Shown here piece after piece: positions 27,371 to 39,176 of a stretch of DNA of 64,000 bases. The DNA lies in assembly GCA_002335605.1 (NCBI GenBank), contig BEDY01000006.1:434001-498000 (forward strand), read 5' to 3'. The stretch's first letter is position 1, and each line of letters starts with the position of its first letter. The notes beneath the pieces are model-generated. The model was not told the origin of the DNA, did not search any database, and saw nothing but the letters and a program-made list of their open reading frames with translations. The translations under genes and the position numbers were made by a program. Source of the DNA: Prillingera fragicola. Taxonomy: Eukaryota > Basidiomycota > Tremellomycetes > Trichosporonales > Trichosporonaceae.

Positions 27371-28408
27371 CTAGGTGAGGCCGCCCTCGTCCTCCTCGAG
27401 GGCCTTCTTGATGCGGAGAAGGATGCCTGTCTTCCAGTTATCCAGCTTCATGACCTGGTCATACTGGAACACGGCGGCAGTGTAGCGCTCGACATCGGCC
27501 TCCTCGCACGCGTCCATGACCTCCTTGGCAAACTTGGCCTCGCGCGTGGAAGGGAAAGTGACGTCCTTTTGGGCAAAGGTGTTGAGCAACCTCTGCGCAA
27601 GTACCAAGTCCCCCATGGCCATGGCACAGAGGGTGGCACGCAAAAAGTACTCCTTGACAGAGTACTTTGTGAGAGGCGAGGTGAGCGACCAGTCGGCGAC
27701 CACCTGGTACAGCTCAAGCGAACGCTGGAAGTCGCCGAGGTCAGCCGACAGCTCGGCTGCCTGCTGGTAGCACTGGTTGGCAGTACTGTCCAAGTCAGCG
27801 TCTTAATCCCAGGACACTAGCATAAATACTCACGCATTTGCATCCTCCTGCTTGTACCAGTCTCCAGCACGCTGGAAGCTGTCACGCGCCTGAGCAATGT
27901 CAAGGCCGTCCTGGGCGTAGATGGTGGCAATCTCCTTCTCGCGATCGGCTGCCTGGCGGAAGTTACCCGACTCAGTAAGGAGCTTGATGGTCTGGTGGAG
28001 CGCATTGACAGCGGCTGCAAGATCAGTTAGGTTCAGTTGCAATTTGCTCACCAGCGGGGTCCACCTTCTTGAAGCTCTTGGCGGCATTGTGGAACGCGTT
28101 CATGGCGTCATTCTTCTCGTCGCCCTTGAGGCGGCACGCTGCCTCACTGTCCAAGTCAGCCGGGCTGGAAATGTTGCACATACCGCTCAAATGCCTTTCC
28201 AGAGTCACTCCAACGTTGGTCAATCTTGTAGGCATTGCCGGCCTGACTTGTCAGCGGACGGGCCCAGCCGACATGCGATGGTACTGACCTGTTGGAAGAG
28301 CTCTGATGCCTCCTCCCACTTTGAGCTGGATGAGCTAAACCACCCCGTCGAGGAGGAAGCCTTCTTCTCAGCCTTGGAGACAAGTTCGTCGCCGCGTGAT
28401 CCTGCCAT
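27371..28408 (-). CDS. SEC17: Alpha-SNAP
   Basis: Adaptor that brings the NSF ATPase to SNARE complexes for disassembly after membrane fusion. Exons 28408-28289, 28242-28184, 28146-28052, 28014-27834 and 27785-27371 give 289 residues, the standard size. The chain is a run of helical TPR-like hairpins. Recognisable segments are KAEKKASSSTGWFSSSSSKWEEA at the start, AGNAYKIDQRW, RQAADREKEIATIYAQDG, and DNWKTGILLRIKKALEED near the end; the C-terminal acidic-leucine tail is the part that stimulates NSF in homologues. All four introns are 34-50 bp. Confidence 0.95.
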
Positions 28409-28792
28409 TGTTGTATAGTTGAAGAGCAAGAGTAAAGTGCGAAGTGGTGACGATGGTCACTGCAGCGCAGCGGTGGCGGGATCCACGGCCAAGTCGAAGC
28501 GGGGCTCGGCCACATGGTAATAACAATCTATTACGTAAGGACTGATTGCGGCGTTGGCGGGGATTAGTCATCGTGGCGCGCCTGCATCTGATCGCGAGTC
28601 TCCATCTCCAACTCTTGTATTGCTACTACAAGGTGCCATCAACATCTAGAACAGCTCGTAATATCGACTCGAACGTACACAGCCACGCATTAATCAGCAG
28701 AGTGTCTCTCTCTTCGTTTATCAAGTCTGGATTATTGTGGGACTGCAGCATCTTTGTCACTCGCCCAACGATCACCAAAGGTCCCAACCGCC
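28409..28792. promoter_or_regulatory. Divergent promoter SEC17 / U2AF1
   Basis: 384 bp between the divergent starts. The first ATG on the plus strand in this stretch is the U2AF start itself, so the U2AF leader is free of upstream AUGs. No clear TATA element. Confidence 0.4.
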
Positions 28793-29667
28793 ATGTCACA
28801 TATGGGTAACCTTTAGTGAGCACCTTGCAGTCTCGAGTGTGTTGGTGCACTACTAACCAGGTACAGCGGCACCGAGCAGGACCGTGTCAACTGCTCGTTC
28901 TACCTCAAGATTGGAGCTTGTCGCCACGGCGATCGCTGCTCTCGGTAAGTTGTGACCATCCATTCCTGCGCACGAGTCTGACACGCCCAGCAAGCACATC
29001 CGTCCCACCTTCTCCCAGACTGTTCTACTCCCTAACGTCTACAACAACCCCGCGCACACCCCAGAGGGTGCCAGTATGAGCAAGGAGGAGCTACAAGCCG
29101 ACTTTGACCGTTTCTACGAGGATTTCTTCATGTAAGTGGAGGTGGAGGTTTGTTGATGCGATTCTGGGCGCTAACCATCAGTGACTTGTGCAAGTACGGC
29201 AATGTCCAGGAGATGCACGTTTGCGACAACGTTGGTGACCACCTCGAAGGAAACGTCTACGTACGTTACGAGTGGGAGGCAGAGGCGGGCAAGGCGACCG
29301 AGCTTCTCAACAACCGCTGGTACGGCATGAGGCCGCTGCACGCCGAGCTGTCACCAGTGAGCGATTTCCGAGAGGCATGCTGCAGGCAAAACGAGCTAGG
29401 AGAGTGCAAGCGTGAAGGGTGAGTGGGGCGCATGTGAAAGAGAACCTACGCTGATGGAACAGATTCTGCAACTTCATGCACCTTTGCCACCCGACCAAGT
29501 CTCTGGTGTCTTCACTGCACGCCAGCCAGCGGATATCACGCAGGGCGAACAAGACCAACGGCGATGCCGTGGCCGCCCCTGTTGACGCGGAGCTCGGCTG
29601 GACCCCCAGCAGTGCAAAGGTGGACGAGCGCGGATGGGTGCCGCCATCAGATCGCAGGAGGTATTAA
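28793..29667 (+). CDS. U2AF1: U2AF small subunit (U2AF35/U2AF23)
   Basis: Recognises the AG of the 3' splice site together with the large U2AF subunit. Exons 28793-28815, 28867-28944, 28991-29131, 29182-29418 and 29463-29667 give 227 residues. Order: [20 protein letters not shown], first CCCH zinc finger with [15 protein letters not shown], the atypical RRM (UHM) with [16 protein letters not shown] and [18 protein letters not shown], second CCCH finger [25 protein letters not shown], and a short polar tail. The first intron must use GTGAGC at 28816 and the AG at 28866; only that pairing restores the conserved LYGTEQD start. A nearer AG at 28860 would give a stop codon. Confidence 0.94.
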
Positions 29668-29844
29668 GCGGCATGAAGAGGGAGAGAGAGCGAGAGAGTG
29701 AGCGGACTGCATCATCGCGAGAGCTGTAGGCCATCTAGGGGCCCAAGGCTACATTGATAGAGCGAGCAGTGCGGAAGCAGTGGCACGCAGCCCTGCCCAT
29801 GTAGGAGCAGCGTCCTGTAGAGAGTAGTACAGCATGAGATGGCA

Positions 29845-30579
29845 TTACAGCAACTTGAGCTTGCCAGTGACCTGGTTGATGAGGCGAGCTGGGCCGGGTC
29901 CAATACCCAGGATGGTCTTGGAACCGGGGGCAACCTGCGTCCTGCCAGCGTCCTGGATGGTGCGAGCACAGAGGTTGAGGTCGCGAGCGCGCTGGGCGAG
30001 GGTGTCAAGCTCCTCGGTGTTGGCGGCACGCAGAGCAATCTTGGGCTGACCATACATCTTCCACTTGGAAATGAGCTGCGGGCATTAGCTTCCAGCATCA
30101 ACAAACCACTAGCACGACGCACCCTGGGGTTTGAGCGCGCCAAGGTCTCGTAGCACGCAAGAGTAGCGTGTCCACACTGAGCACCAATCTTTCCCTTGGT
30201 CATCTTGAGCTCGTCGTTAACGACTAGAACGAGCTTGACCTCATCGCCGCCCGCCTTGATGCTGCCCAAGTTGGCGGAAGTGGCGGCGGCCTCGTCCTCG
30301 GCATCCGATTCACTGTCCGTGGCACCCTCGGAGCCACTCTCAGTTTCAGGAGGACTAACAGGAGAGTGGGAGCGTTTCCGCGACGACGACGAAGCATGGC
30401 GAACCTGGCCAGGGACATTTACGACCACGGGCGAGAGGTAAGAGCGCGCCTGGTAGCCGAGGGCAAACGCGAGAACCGTGAAGGCCAGAGGAAGCGGCGC
30501 AAGAGCGGCTAAGGTGTCAGCTATCTCAATGAGCGGCAATGCACAGCTACACACCCTGGACGTTATCCCGAATGCTCAT
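29845..30579 (-). CDS. PTH2: Peptidyl-tRNA hydrolase 2
   Basis: Releases tRNA from stalled peptidyl-tRNA. Exons 30579-30555, 30508-30123 and 30075-29845 give 213 residues. A hydrophobic N-terminal segment (LAALAPLPLAFTVLAFALGY region) likely anchors it in the mitochondrial outer membrane, as in human PTRH2. An acidic, Ser-rich linker follows, then the PTH2 domain with KLVLVVNDELKMTKGKIGAQ, CGHATLACYE, WKMYGQPKIALR and the signature IQDAGRTQVAPGSKTILGIG ending in GPGPARLINQVTGKLKLL. The start lies 170 bp from the divergent NAA50 start. Confidence 0.95.
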
Positions 30580-30749
30580 TGTGGGTACTGTTGTTGGAGG
30601 AGCAAGCTGGAGGTGGCCGAAACAATCTTTGGCAGGCAGATGTGATGCACGACACGGAGATCAAAAAGTCTCCGTGCCATCACGGCCAGCAGGAGACGTC
30701 AATGTTGAACAGCATCTGTTTCCTACACTTCTTTAGCCCGCACTGCACC

Positions 30750-31727
30750 ATGCCTCCCGCCGCCGCCACCGTTAGCTACAGCACAGCGGGGACCGTGTCC
30801 TCTCCCCTGGATCTTGACGCGCTTAGTCCTCGCGGAGAACACGAGGCTGTCGCGGTCTCGAGCTCCAACGGCCGCAAGACGATCAGCCCAAAGCCCAAAG
30901 TCACCCTTACCAGCTTGACGGTCAACAACGTCAGTAGAAAGCGCTCAATTGCGTGCATTTAGCGTCCCTACGGAAGCTTGATTGTTTTGCACGCTTCAAT
31001 GCTAACGAAACCAGAGTGGCACCCTCCGCAAGGTCAACTCGGTTGTCCTTCCTATCGTCTACTCTGAAAAGTTCTACAAGGACGTGCTTGACCCCTCCCT
31101 TGACGACATTAACAAGCTGGGTAAGTTTTGAAACAAAGGCCTTTAGCGGTGTGCTTGCAATGTTCCTTACAATCCAGTCTATTATGCGGACATCCCTGTC
31201 GGAGCCTGCTGCTGCCGCCTCGAGAACGTCGCTGCCAAGTCGTCCGGCGCCCCTACTCTTGCTATTCTTACCCTCGCGTGAGTGCATGATGTCGCAGTCA
31301 CTCAAATTGTGTAGCACTGCTGACCTTTAGCGTCCTCGCGCCCTACCGCTCGCAGGGCCTCGGCACTGCCCTCGTGCGTCACGCTCTCACCTCGGCTCTG
31401 CACCCCACCACTCCTCCAGCGCCGACTCCTCCCGCCAACGGCGTCGCGACTCGTGCCGCTCTTGCCCCTGTCCCTCCCCGACAGCCCATCACCCGAGCAC
31501 TTGTGCACGTCCAGGTCGGCAACGACCAGGCCAGGCGATTCTACGAGCGTCTCGGTTTCAAGGAGAACGGAGTGTGAGTTGGCCAATTCTGGGGCAGAAC
31601 TGAACGCTAATGTCCCAGTGACGAGACCTACTACTCGAAGATGGAGCCTCGCGCGGCATGGATTCTGGTGTGCGAGGACATTGCGGCGGCGCTCGGTGAG
31701 ACACCGAACGGCGCCAACGGCGCGTAA
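30750..31727 (+). CDS. NAA50: N-alpha-acetyltransferase NAA50 (San-type)
   Basis: GNAT-fold acetyltransferase of the N-terminal acetylation machinery. Exons 30750-30929, 31015-31120, 31178-31277, 31331-31573 and 31619-31727 give 245 residues. After about 50 polar residues come LRKVNSVVLPIVYSEKFYKD, VYYADIPVGACCCRLE, and the acetyl-CoA loop YRSQGLGTALV, then VHVQVGNDQARRFYERLGF and YYSKMEPRAAWIL, all matching NAA50. A Pro/Ala-rich insertion of about 30 residues sits between the acetyl-CoA helix and the next strand. The family is usually near 170 residues, so the N-terminal tail and insertion account for the extra length. Confidence 0.92.
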
Positions 31728-31856
31728 CCGATGATCTAGAAAGGCAGGCTGCGTAGATATCCTGCACATGATGACCATGCAAGATGCATGCGAGCAATGA
31801 GTGCTCGCGATGAGAGATACAATGCGGTTGAGACAACACTCTAACATCTAGCCACT

Positions 31857-34800
31857 TCAGTCGCTGTCCGAGTCTTCGAGGACCTCAAACTCTTCAATTT
31901 TGAACGGCCCATCTGGCGCCTGTGGTGCACTGGCACCGTCCTCTGCCTCCACGAGTGCCTCTTCTTCCTTGGCCACGGCCACAGCCACCTTGGTTTCCGC
32001 CTCTGCCTTCTTGCTCCTCTCCACGACAGCCTTCTTCTTCTCATGCTCACGGGCCGCATTGGCCTTGTACTGGAACCACTCATCCACGAGCCGACTAAGG
32101 GTATCACCCTGAAGCGCGTCGATCATATCGTAGAAGGTGGGGTTGCTCTTGATGCGGCGACCAAACAAAGACCAACTGAGCAGGTCCATCAGGTCCCGCT
32201 TACGAAGATCCGGTACACGAGGGCGGTGCACAGAAAGGGGTGGTGGGGGGTCGCGCGGCGTGAGCATGTGCTCGAGAGTGGCCGTCGGCGTATCCTCGAC
32301 ATGTTTGAGAACAGCAGGAAGTTCGGATTCGAGTGGCAGCCCATTCGCGAGAATGGCGGCGATGCCAGTCTGCTGTTCGCCCTGGCACATGACGAACATG
32401 CGTCCGCTGTCGGCTGCTGGTGCAGCAGACCGAACTGCAAAGCCCTGCATTTTGACAAGTTCATGACGCGAGTAGCCCAGAATCTGCCGGCTATGCTGTG
32501 AGTCAAAGCTGCCACGCTGGAAGTATTGGGCTCCCATGAGGATGACAGTCGAGGCCCGAACAGGCAAAGTCCACGCCTGGGAGTGAGGGGTGATAAGAAC
32601 GCGCACTATTCCTGAGGCGTACAGCTCGAGAACAATCGCCATGTCAGCGGGGGCCATGTTGGGGACAACGTAGCCAATGCCACGCAGCAGAGGCTCCAGA
32701 AGCGCCGTGTCCCGTAGACGGGCAAGGAGTGGCTCAACATCTTGGCGCTCAGCCATAGGCCCAAGGAAGCCGCGGAGATCCATTTCGGTGCCCGATTTGG
32801 TGACTAGGTCGGCGGCAGCGGAGCTGCAAGCCCGAATCGACGGCGTGAAGATGATCGCGCTTCCAGACGAAGTCTTGAGCAGGTCGTAAGTGGGCTTAAT
32901 CATTGCTTTGAGCAAGGTGAAGCTGTGCGGGATCGAAAAAGTCCTGAGCTGCACGATAACCGGTGCACTGCGGTCCTGAGGATAGAATAGGAACCTAAAC
33001 TCGGGAGCGACACCAAGCCAGCTCCCGAGGTCCGATGGATCAGAAAGGGTGCACGTGAGAGCCACGATGCGCGTCCTAATGGGACGAGTTACCGACAACA
33101 GCTTGACAATCGCGAGTTCGTAACGGGCATCAAGCAGGTGGACGTCCTCGAGCAGCAAAAGAGAGAGCCTGTGGCCGAGCTGCGCAAGTTCTTGGCCGTT
33201 TACCTCGCTCAAGGCTTGCGGCGTTGCCACCACAACCATACCCTCGTCTCCACTGGAGACTCGCGCGAATTCGTTGGCGTACGTCGCATGCTTCACCGCG
33301 ACCTTGCGAGATTTGGGCATGACAGACCGAATGCGAGCCGCCACTTCGATTGCGGCAGTTCGGCGAGGAACGACCACGAGGACGAATGCTTTGGGGTTGT
33401 GACGGAAGGCGTGCCAGATGGCCATCTCCCCCATGACAGACTTGCCGCACCCGACGGGCGCTGACAGCAGGACATTGTTTTGGGTGTGATACATGCTCCA
33501 GAAGACTTGTGACTGAATGTTGTTGAACATGGGGACGTGCGGCCGATACGCCTGCTCAAGCTCCCCGTCATCCAGTGCGCCAATACGTAGAAATGGGAGG
33601 TCCAACATGGGTGTCTTGTCGTCAAAGGCAGCAGGCATGACCAAATTTGCGAGAGAGACTGCAGTCTGCGAGTCGGAACCCAGCCACCTGTCCGAGACGG
33701 TAACGATCGAGAGCGAGTGATGCGCATCGGCCACCCATGGAAGTACAAAGTCGAGGGTCATGGTGGCTGAAGCCCTGCGAACGGCGAGACTTCGCCATTC
33801 CAGAATGTTGACACCCTCCTCGTCTTGAATCCAGACATAAAAGGGTTCCAGGTTGACGTCGGTCCTGTTTGGCCACTCGAACTGGGGCTCAACCGTGACG
33901 TTGATTTGTAGCAAGTCATGCGAGAGCGGGCGCAGAGCGTAGGTGACGCCGACAGTGGGGAACATGCGTGCTGCCTTGTTGATCGCATCACCGTGCTGCT
34001 CATTCATGTGCACGAGCTCACCGATCGACTTGGCATCCATAGCACGAAGCTCGGAGACCTCGGTATCATCGGCCCAACGGTGGAGGTTGTACAACGTGTC
34101 CCTGTTCAGAGACATCTGTCCAAGCGGGTGCTCGTAGGGCCACATGCGACGCTCGATTGCCTTGCTCAAGTCAACAAGCAGGAGCGCGCAGTTGGCCCAT
34201 TTGCGACTTAGAGCAATTTCAAGCAGAGCGCGAATGATGCGGCCGGCATTTTGAGCGACATAGGCCTGATCCGAAACGAGGGCAAAGTCGTCCACAGGAG
34301 CCCTGGAAATGTATCCTTGCAGAAGGATGTTGACCTTGCCCTGGGCCGACGTCGCACCACCCTTGACTTCCATCGGGCAGCGGTCCGAGTTCATAATGTT
34401 GGTAAGCTCGTCAATCTCGTTGTCGCGTATCTGAACCTGCTGGAACTCTGTTGCCTCCGCAAGCATGGCAAAGAGATCGGCGTTCTTCATCCTCGCGTTG
34501 AACTTCTCGTTGAACACCTCCACAGTCTGGTGGCGTATATAATAGCGCGCCGCAATGCGGCCGAGGTCCGAAATGGCGAATGTGTTGTTGAGCTCATCAA
34601 ACCGGATCATCTTGGCGTTCATGAGTTGCCTTGCTGCTTGCGTGACGAGACTGCTGCGCTTGTTGCCAAGCTGAGGGTCATCGCGTGACTCGTTGTGGGA
34701 CATGCCATAGATGAATGGCTCCTTGCGCATTCGCACAAAGAGATAAGTGTAACCAATCCATGATATGGCGTCACGGACGTTGGCAATTGTACCCAGTGAC

Positions 34801-37144
34801 ACCTCGGCATTGAGAGCGTCGACCATACCGGGAATAAACTTGGATTCAATGGGATGTTGCGACATAATGGCAGTGAGGTAATGATCGAGCTTGTCCTCCG
34901 TTGTGCAAATGTAGCCTTCTCCGCTGGTCTCATAGCCGGGACGACCAGCACGACCGAAGATCTGAAGGACGTCCAGGACTGAGAGGTCCATGAAAGCACC
35001 CTTGTTCGAGTCGTACACTTGGGTTCCCTTGATGACGACGGCGTGAGCTGGCAAGTTGACACCCCAAGCGAGGGTCGACGTGCAGCACAGCACCTTGATG
35101 GCATTGTCTTCGAAAAGGCGCTCCGTCATGCTCCGGTCGGAACGCAGCATGCCCGCGTGGTGGATTCCGAATCCGTAGTCGAACAGCTCCTTCATTTCCT
35201 TGTTGCGGCTGGTCGTCATGTCACGGCGGTACAGTTGGTACTTGGGGTGATCGTGCGCGTCGAAGAGGTCCAGTGCACCTTCCTCCTGCGCCATCTCCTT
35301 GAGGCGCTGGGCAGTCTTGACAGTCTCTTTTCGGGCGTGCACAAAGACCATGACCTGGTGACCTTCGCGCACCATCTCAAGAACCTTGTCGAATACGACC
35401 TGGTCCATGTTGCGCATTGAGGTAGTACTCCTCGGCTTGCCCTTGACACCAATGAAGTGCTGCTCAAGAGGCACAGGACGGAAGGACGCGTCGAAGAAGA
35501 ACAGACCTTGGTAGCGGTTCACCCTCAAGAAGTCGCTCACGTCAATGTAGTTTGGCAGCGTGGCACTGAGGCCAACAATGCGAATCGGCGTCTGGCTCGC
35601 CTCTACTTGGCGGAGCGTACGGGCCACGATGGTTTCAATGACTGCACCACGGTCTTCGTTCAAGAGATGCACCTCGTCAATGATGAGGAGGCGCACAATC
35701 TAATTCGTCAGCGTCGAAGATGGTTTAGCACATACTGATGCGAGCTCTCCCTCGCCAGTGGGCTTGCGAGTGACGACATCCCACTTTTCGGGTGTGGTAA
35801 TGATGATTTGGGTCTCTTCAATTTCCTTCTTGGTCATTTGCATATCACCAGTGAGCTCAGCAACCTTGATGCCAAGCCAAGCGAGACGTTTGCCAAACTT
35901 GCGAGTAATCTCAGCGGCCAGGGCCTTCATCGGGGCGACGTAAATAATCTTGAACTGATCCTTCGCAATGCTAAACCCCGAGGGATGTCTCTCTCCTCGT
36001 CCAGCCGGCAGAAGATGCGTTTGGAGAACGCGCAAGATAGTCATGATCGCAACGTCGGTCTTTCCAGCACCAGTGGGCGCACATACGAGCATATTCTCAT
36101 TTGTGCCCATGGCCGTCGGGTGGACCACAGACTGCATTCGATTGAGGGAGGCGTACCCAGGGAAACACCTCCGAGCGAGAGGGGGAAGCGCATTAATCAT
36201 CACTGGCCGCTCGGTGGCCTTGGGAGGAACGGAGAGTGGTGGTGGAACGATGACCTCCTCGCAGATTGGAGTCTGCTCGCGGGTCGTTCCAGCAGGAAGA
36301 GCGAACCTGCCCCCCATAGACAACGCCGCGCTGACCGAGGCACCAGAAGTGAACACGTTGGGCAGCTTCTCTTCGTGATGAATACGCTGCTGTCCTTCCG
36401 GAGCAAACATCGCTTTGGGCCGGTTCAATTGCTCTTGCAGACGGCGTTCGATGTCATCGGCTGAGCCGATCATCTCAGTGATGTCGATTCCGCGACCTTT
36501 CTTTCCAGCCTGAGCTCCCTTGCCCTTGCGCTATGGTGTCAGCAGAAAGAGCGTCTGTAATAGTCTTACCTTTCCACCGCGCTCGGCTGCAAGAAGGGCC
36601 TGACGTACGCCTGGCTTAAGGAGGTCCTCCACAAGGGCAAGCCCGTCGCCCTCAAAGCCCAGAATCTCCACCAGCTCCAGCTGAATGTCTTCATCAGAGC
36701 GGGGTGAGTTGAGGAGCTCCAGCATTGAGATAAGGGCTGAAGGCTGCAAGTGATTGTGCACCCGGTTCTGAATGCTTGTTACGTCCATGGAGGGGGTGCG
36801 TGTCATCGGAGTCGATGAAGGGGCGCTCACGAACGCCGAGGAAGGGGGCTCGCGGATGTTCACGGCGGCAAGCCCATTGGCAACACTGTCGACGTTGGCA
36901 TCGACACCCAGCAGGCTATGCAATGTCGGCCACGGAACACGCTCGCCGACGGGGCCGGGCACGGCATCGAGAGGAGGGCCTTCACTGGGTGGTGAGAAGG
37001 TGTTCGAATTGCGCGCACTGTCACTCACGTTTGCTGAGTCTCAAAGGCCGCTATAGCTTCCTCCCAGGCGCGATAAGCGGTGGTGGAGGGACCGGGACCC
37101 CCCTGTGGTGATAATAGTTCGTCTAGGTATATGTCTGCACTCAT
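31857..37144 (-). CDS. SLH1: Slh1/ASCC3 Ski2-like RNA helicase
   Basis: Dual-cassette helicase; in yeast Slh1 belongs to the RQT complex that splits collided ribosomes. Exons 37144-37029, 36984-36570, 36530-35736 and 35699-31857 give 1722 residues, shorter than yeast Slh1 (about 1970). First cassette: Walker A APTGAGKT (about 328), DEVH (450-453), GLSATLPN, QIFGRAGRPGYE, then a Sec63 domain. Second cassette: APVGCGKS (about 1188) and EDVH (about 1291) in place of DExH, as expected for the catalytically weak half, with a second Sec63 region truncated or diverged. The segments DEVHLLNEDRG and GLFFFDASFRPVPL match ASCC3/Slh1 rather than Brr2. Confidence 0.92.
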
Positions 37145-37358
37145 AGTCGTTGAAATGGTAAAGAATGAAAGAGACAGGTCATGCAGCCGATCTTTAAAGG
37201 GCAACACCCAAGTGGATGTCGGATCCGAAAGGGGCCCCACATTTCAATCTTCCTTCGTTGAGTCCGCTTTGACCAGTCTACTGAGCCAGTGAGGTTAGGC
37301 GGCCATAAAGACACTCTGTGAAGTAGATGATGTAACTATGCATAATGTGACAAGGCCT

Positions 37359-38897
37359 CTAGAACACCTTGAGTCCACCCAGGTCAACAGCATCCCCAGC
37401 GGCCACCTCTGGCACGGATGACAACGCGCCAACCAGACCCATGCCACCGAACAAGCTCGAGAACAATTCGTCTACCTGTTCCTCGTGCCAAGCATTCTCA
37501 AGTGGGACAGGAGCGACAAAGTTGGCCGCCTTCTCGTGCACAGTGTACCTCAGCTTGCGGCCCTTGGAGCCTCCACGCTCTGCCTCGCGCTTCTTCTTCT
37601 TCTCACGTCGCAAGTGGGTGAGGTCAACAGTGCCTGAACCCTGGCGACTCTCAATGACCTCGCGAAGCAGAGCACGGTAACCCGCCTCCTCGGTGTCGAG
37701 GAGAGCTCGGGGAGCGTCACGACGCTGGCCGAGACTGGCATCGATGGCGTCAACAACGCCAGTGGCGCCACGCGCGGCCTGCAGAAACTTGCTTCCGCCG
37801 GCGTGCTTGGCACCGAGCTGCAATGATGCAGCCTGGATCTTGGTGGACCACTTGGAGAGAATAGGGACGAGGTGGGGGTGGGCACTGGGCTGTCAGTGGG
37901 GTACGGGTACGCAGCGGACCTCACTCACGCATCAACAAGAGCGAGGTCGTCGGCAGCCGAGTCCATCCAGTATGTTTCGTCGTTGACGTCGCTGTCCGAA
38001 GTCCTCCTGCGCTTTGAGGGAGGCTCGGTGCCAGGGATAGCGATCTGGGTGCGCAGCGTGAACATGCTCTCACTGAGCTTGCCGAGCGCCTCAAGTGCCT
38101 CGGTACGCTTGTCCTTGACCTCTCCAGCGGGGTCGTCGGCCAGAGCCTTTTCGGTGTCCACTGGGACCTTGTAGGCAGCTCCAAGAGCCTTCTGGAAGGT
38201 GATGCGGAGCGTAAGGAGGCTGTCGAAGAGATCCTGGCATTGTTAGGAGTCGTGCCTTTGAGGTGAACTTACGCGTTGCCTCTTGATACCTCGTCCCTTC
38301 TCAATATCCTTTATCCTCGACTCGCGAAGAGCACCAACAGGGTCAAGAGCGCGGCTCGGACGCGAACTGCTAGCCGGAGCTTTGCTAGGTGCCTCCACGC
38401 CATCCTCTTCCTCGGCTTCCTCGTCCTCATCGTCATCTTCGTCCTCCTCTGCGTCCTCATCCTCTTCCTCGTCCTCGTCTTCCTCATCGTCATCGTCGTC
38501 TTCCTCCTCGTCCTCATCCTCCTCAAAACCTCCCTCGTCCTCCTCGACCTCCTCATCGTCATCGTCGTCGAAGATCTTCATGCGGCTGCTCGACTTGCCA
38601 CCGTACTTGTCGGTCAAGAGGGTTTGCGCAGTGTCTGCGCCCGCAGCTGCACGGAGTCGGGAGGGGCTGAAAGGTTAAAATCGCACCAGGGCAAACGTCT
38701 ACTCACCCAACGTCAAGGTAGTGCTCACGCCCTTCATCACCCTCACGAGTGGACTGAAGACCATCCAGCGCCGAGTAGGCTGAATCCGGGTCGATGGCTG
38801 GAGATGATCAGACTCGCACTATCACGATAAACTTACACTTTGGAACATCGTCCTGGAGCTGCTTGAGCTGCTGGGCTAGGCTTTGACCTGTAACCAT
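37359..38897 (-). CDS. BFR2: Bfr2/AATF ribosome biogenesis protein
   Basis: Nucleolar protein of early small-subunit processing (Bfr2 in yeast, AATF/Che-1 in animals). Exons 38897-38837, 38797-38707, 38666-38273, 38233-37929 and 37884-37359 give 458 residues. A nearly pure Asp/Glu tract of about 65 residues covers roughly 75-140. The AATF N-terminal domain follows ([29 protein letters not shown]), then the C-terminal TRAUB domain with the signature [20 protein letters not shown]. The family usually carries acidic runs, here they are unusually long. Start [14 protein letters not shown] is conserved in style with other fungal forms. Confidence 0.92.
38400..38575 (-). repeat. Acidic low-complexity tract in BFR2
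   Basis: On the plus strand this is a run of TCC, TCG and TCT/TCA triplets; on the coding strand it is GAG/GAC codons giving an almost uninterrupted Asp/Glu stretch. It is a trinucleotide-like microsatellite in coding sequence and a likely site of length variation. Confidence 0.8.
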
Positions 38898-39176
38898 GGT
38901 TGACGATTGTTGTAGTACAGAACGGTAGTCAGACCTGCGATCACTCTGAACATTTCTGGCCAGGCAAGCTAAAGTGGGTGTTTCGAATAAAATTAGGTTC
39001 AACTGGGTGGCGTAGGCTGGTGGGGGTGGAATGCTGAGCAACGACGATGGCGGGTACGCGATTCAAGATAACTTCTCATTACTCTTTGACCACACTCCTT
39101 TTCTTTGCCTTTGCGCATACCAACTAGGCACTGCCTACCCCCTCACTCCCCCTTCACCCTCTCATTTCTCGATACA

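Noticed and set aside
28806..28860. First intron of U2AF read as GTAACC...CCAG
   Set aside because: It leaves a one-base phase error and destroys the conserved zinc finger; the GTGAGC donor with the AG at 28866 solves it.
38276..38830. Plus-strand frames full of Ser or Leu/Val opposite BFR2, resembling a membrane protein
   Set aside because: They are antisense reading of the GAG/GAC acidic tract.
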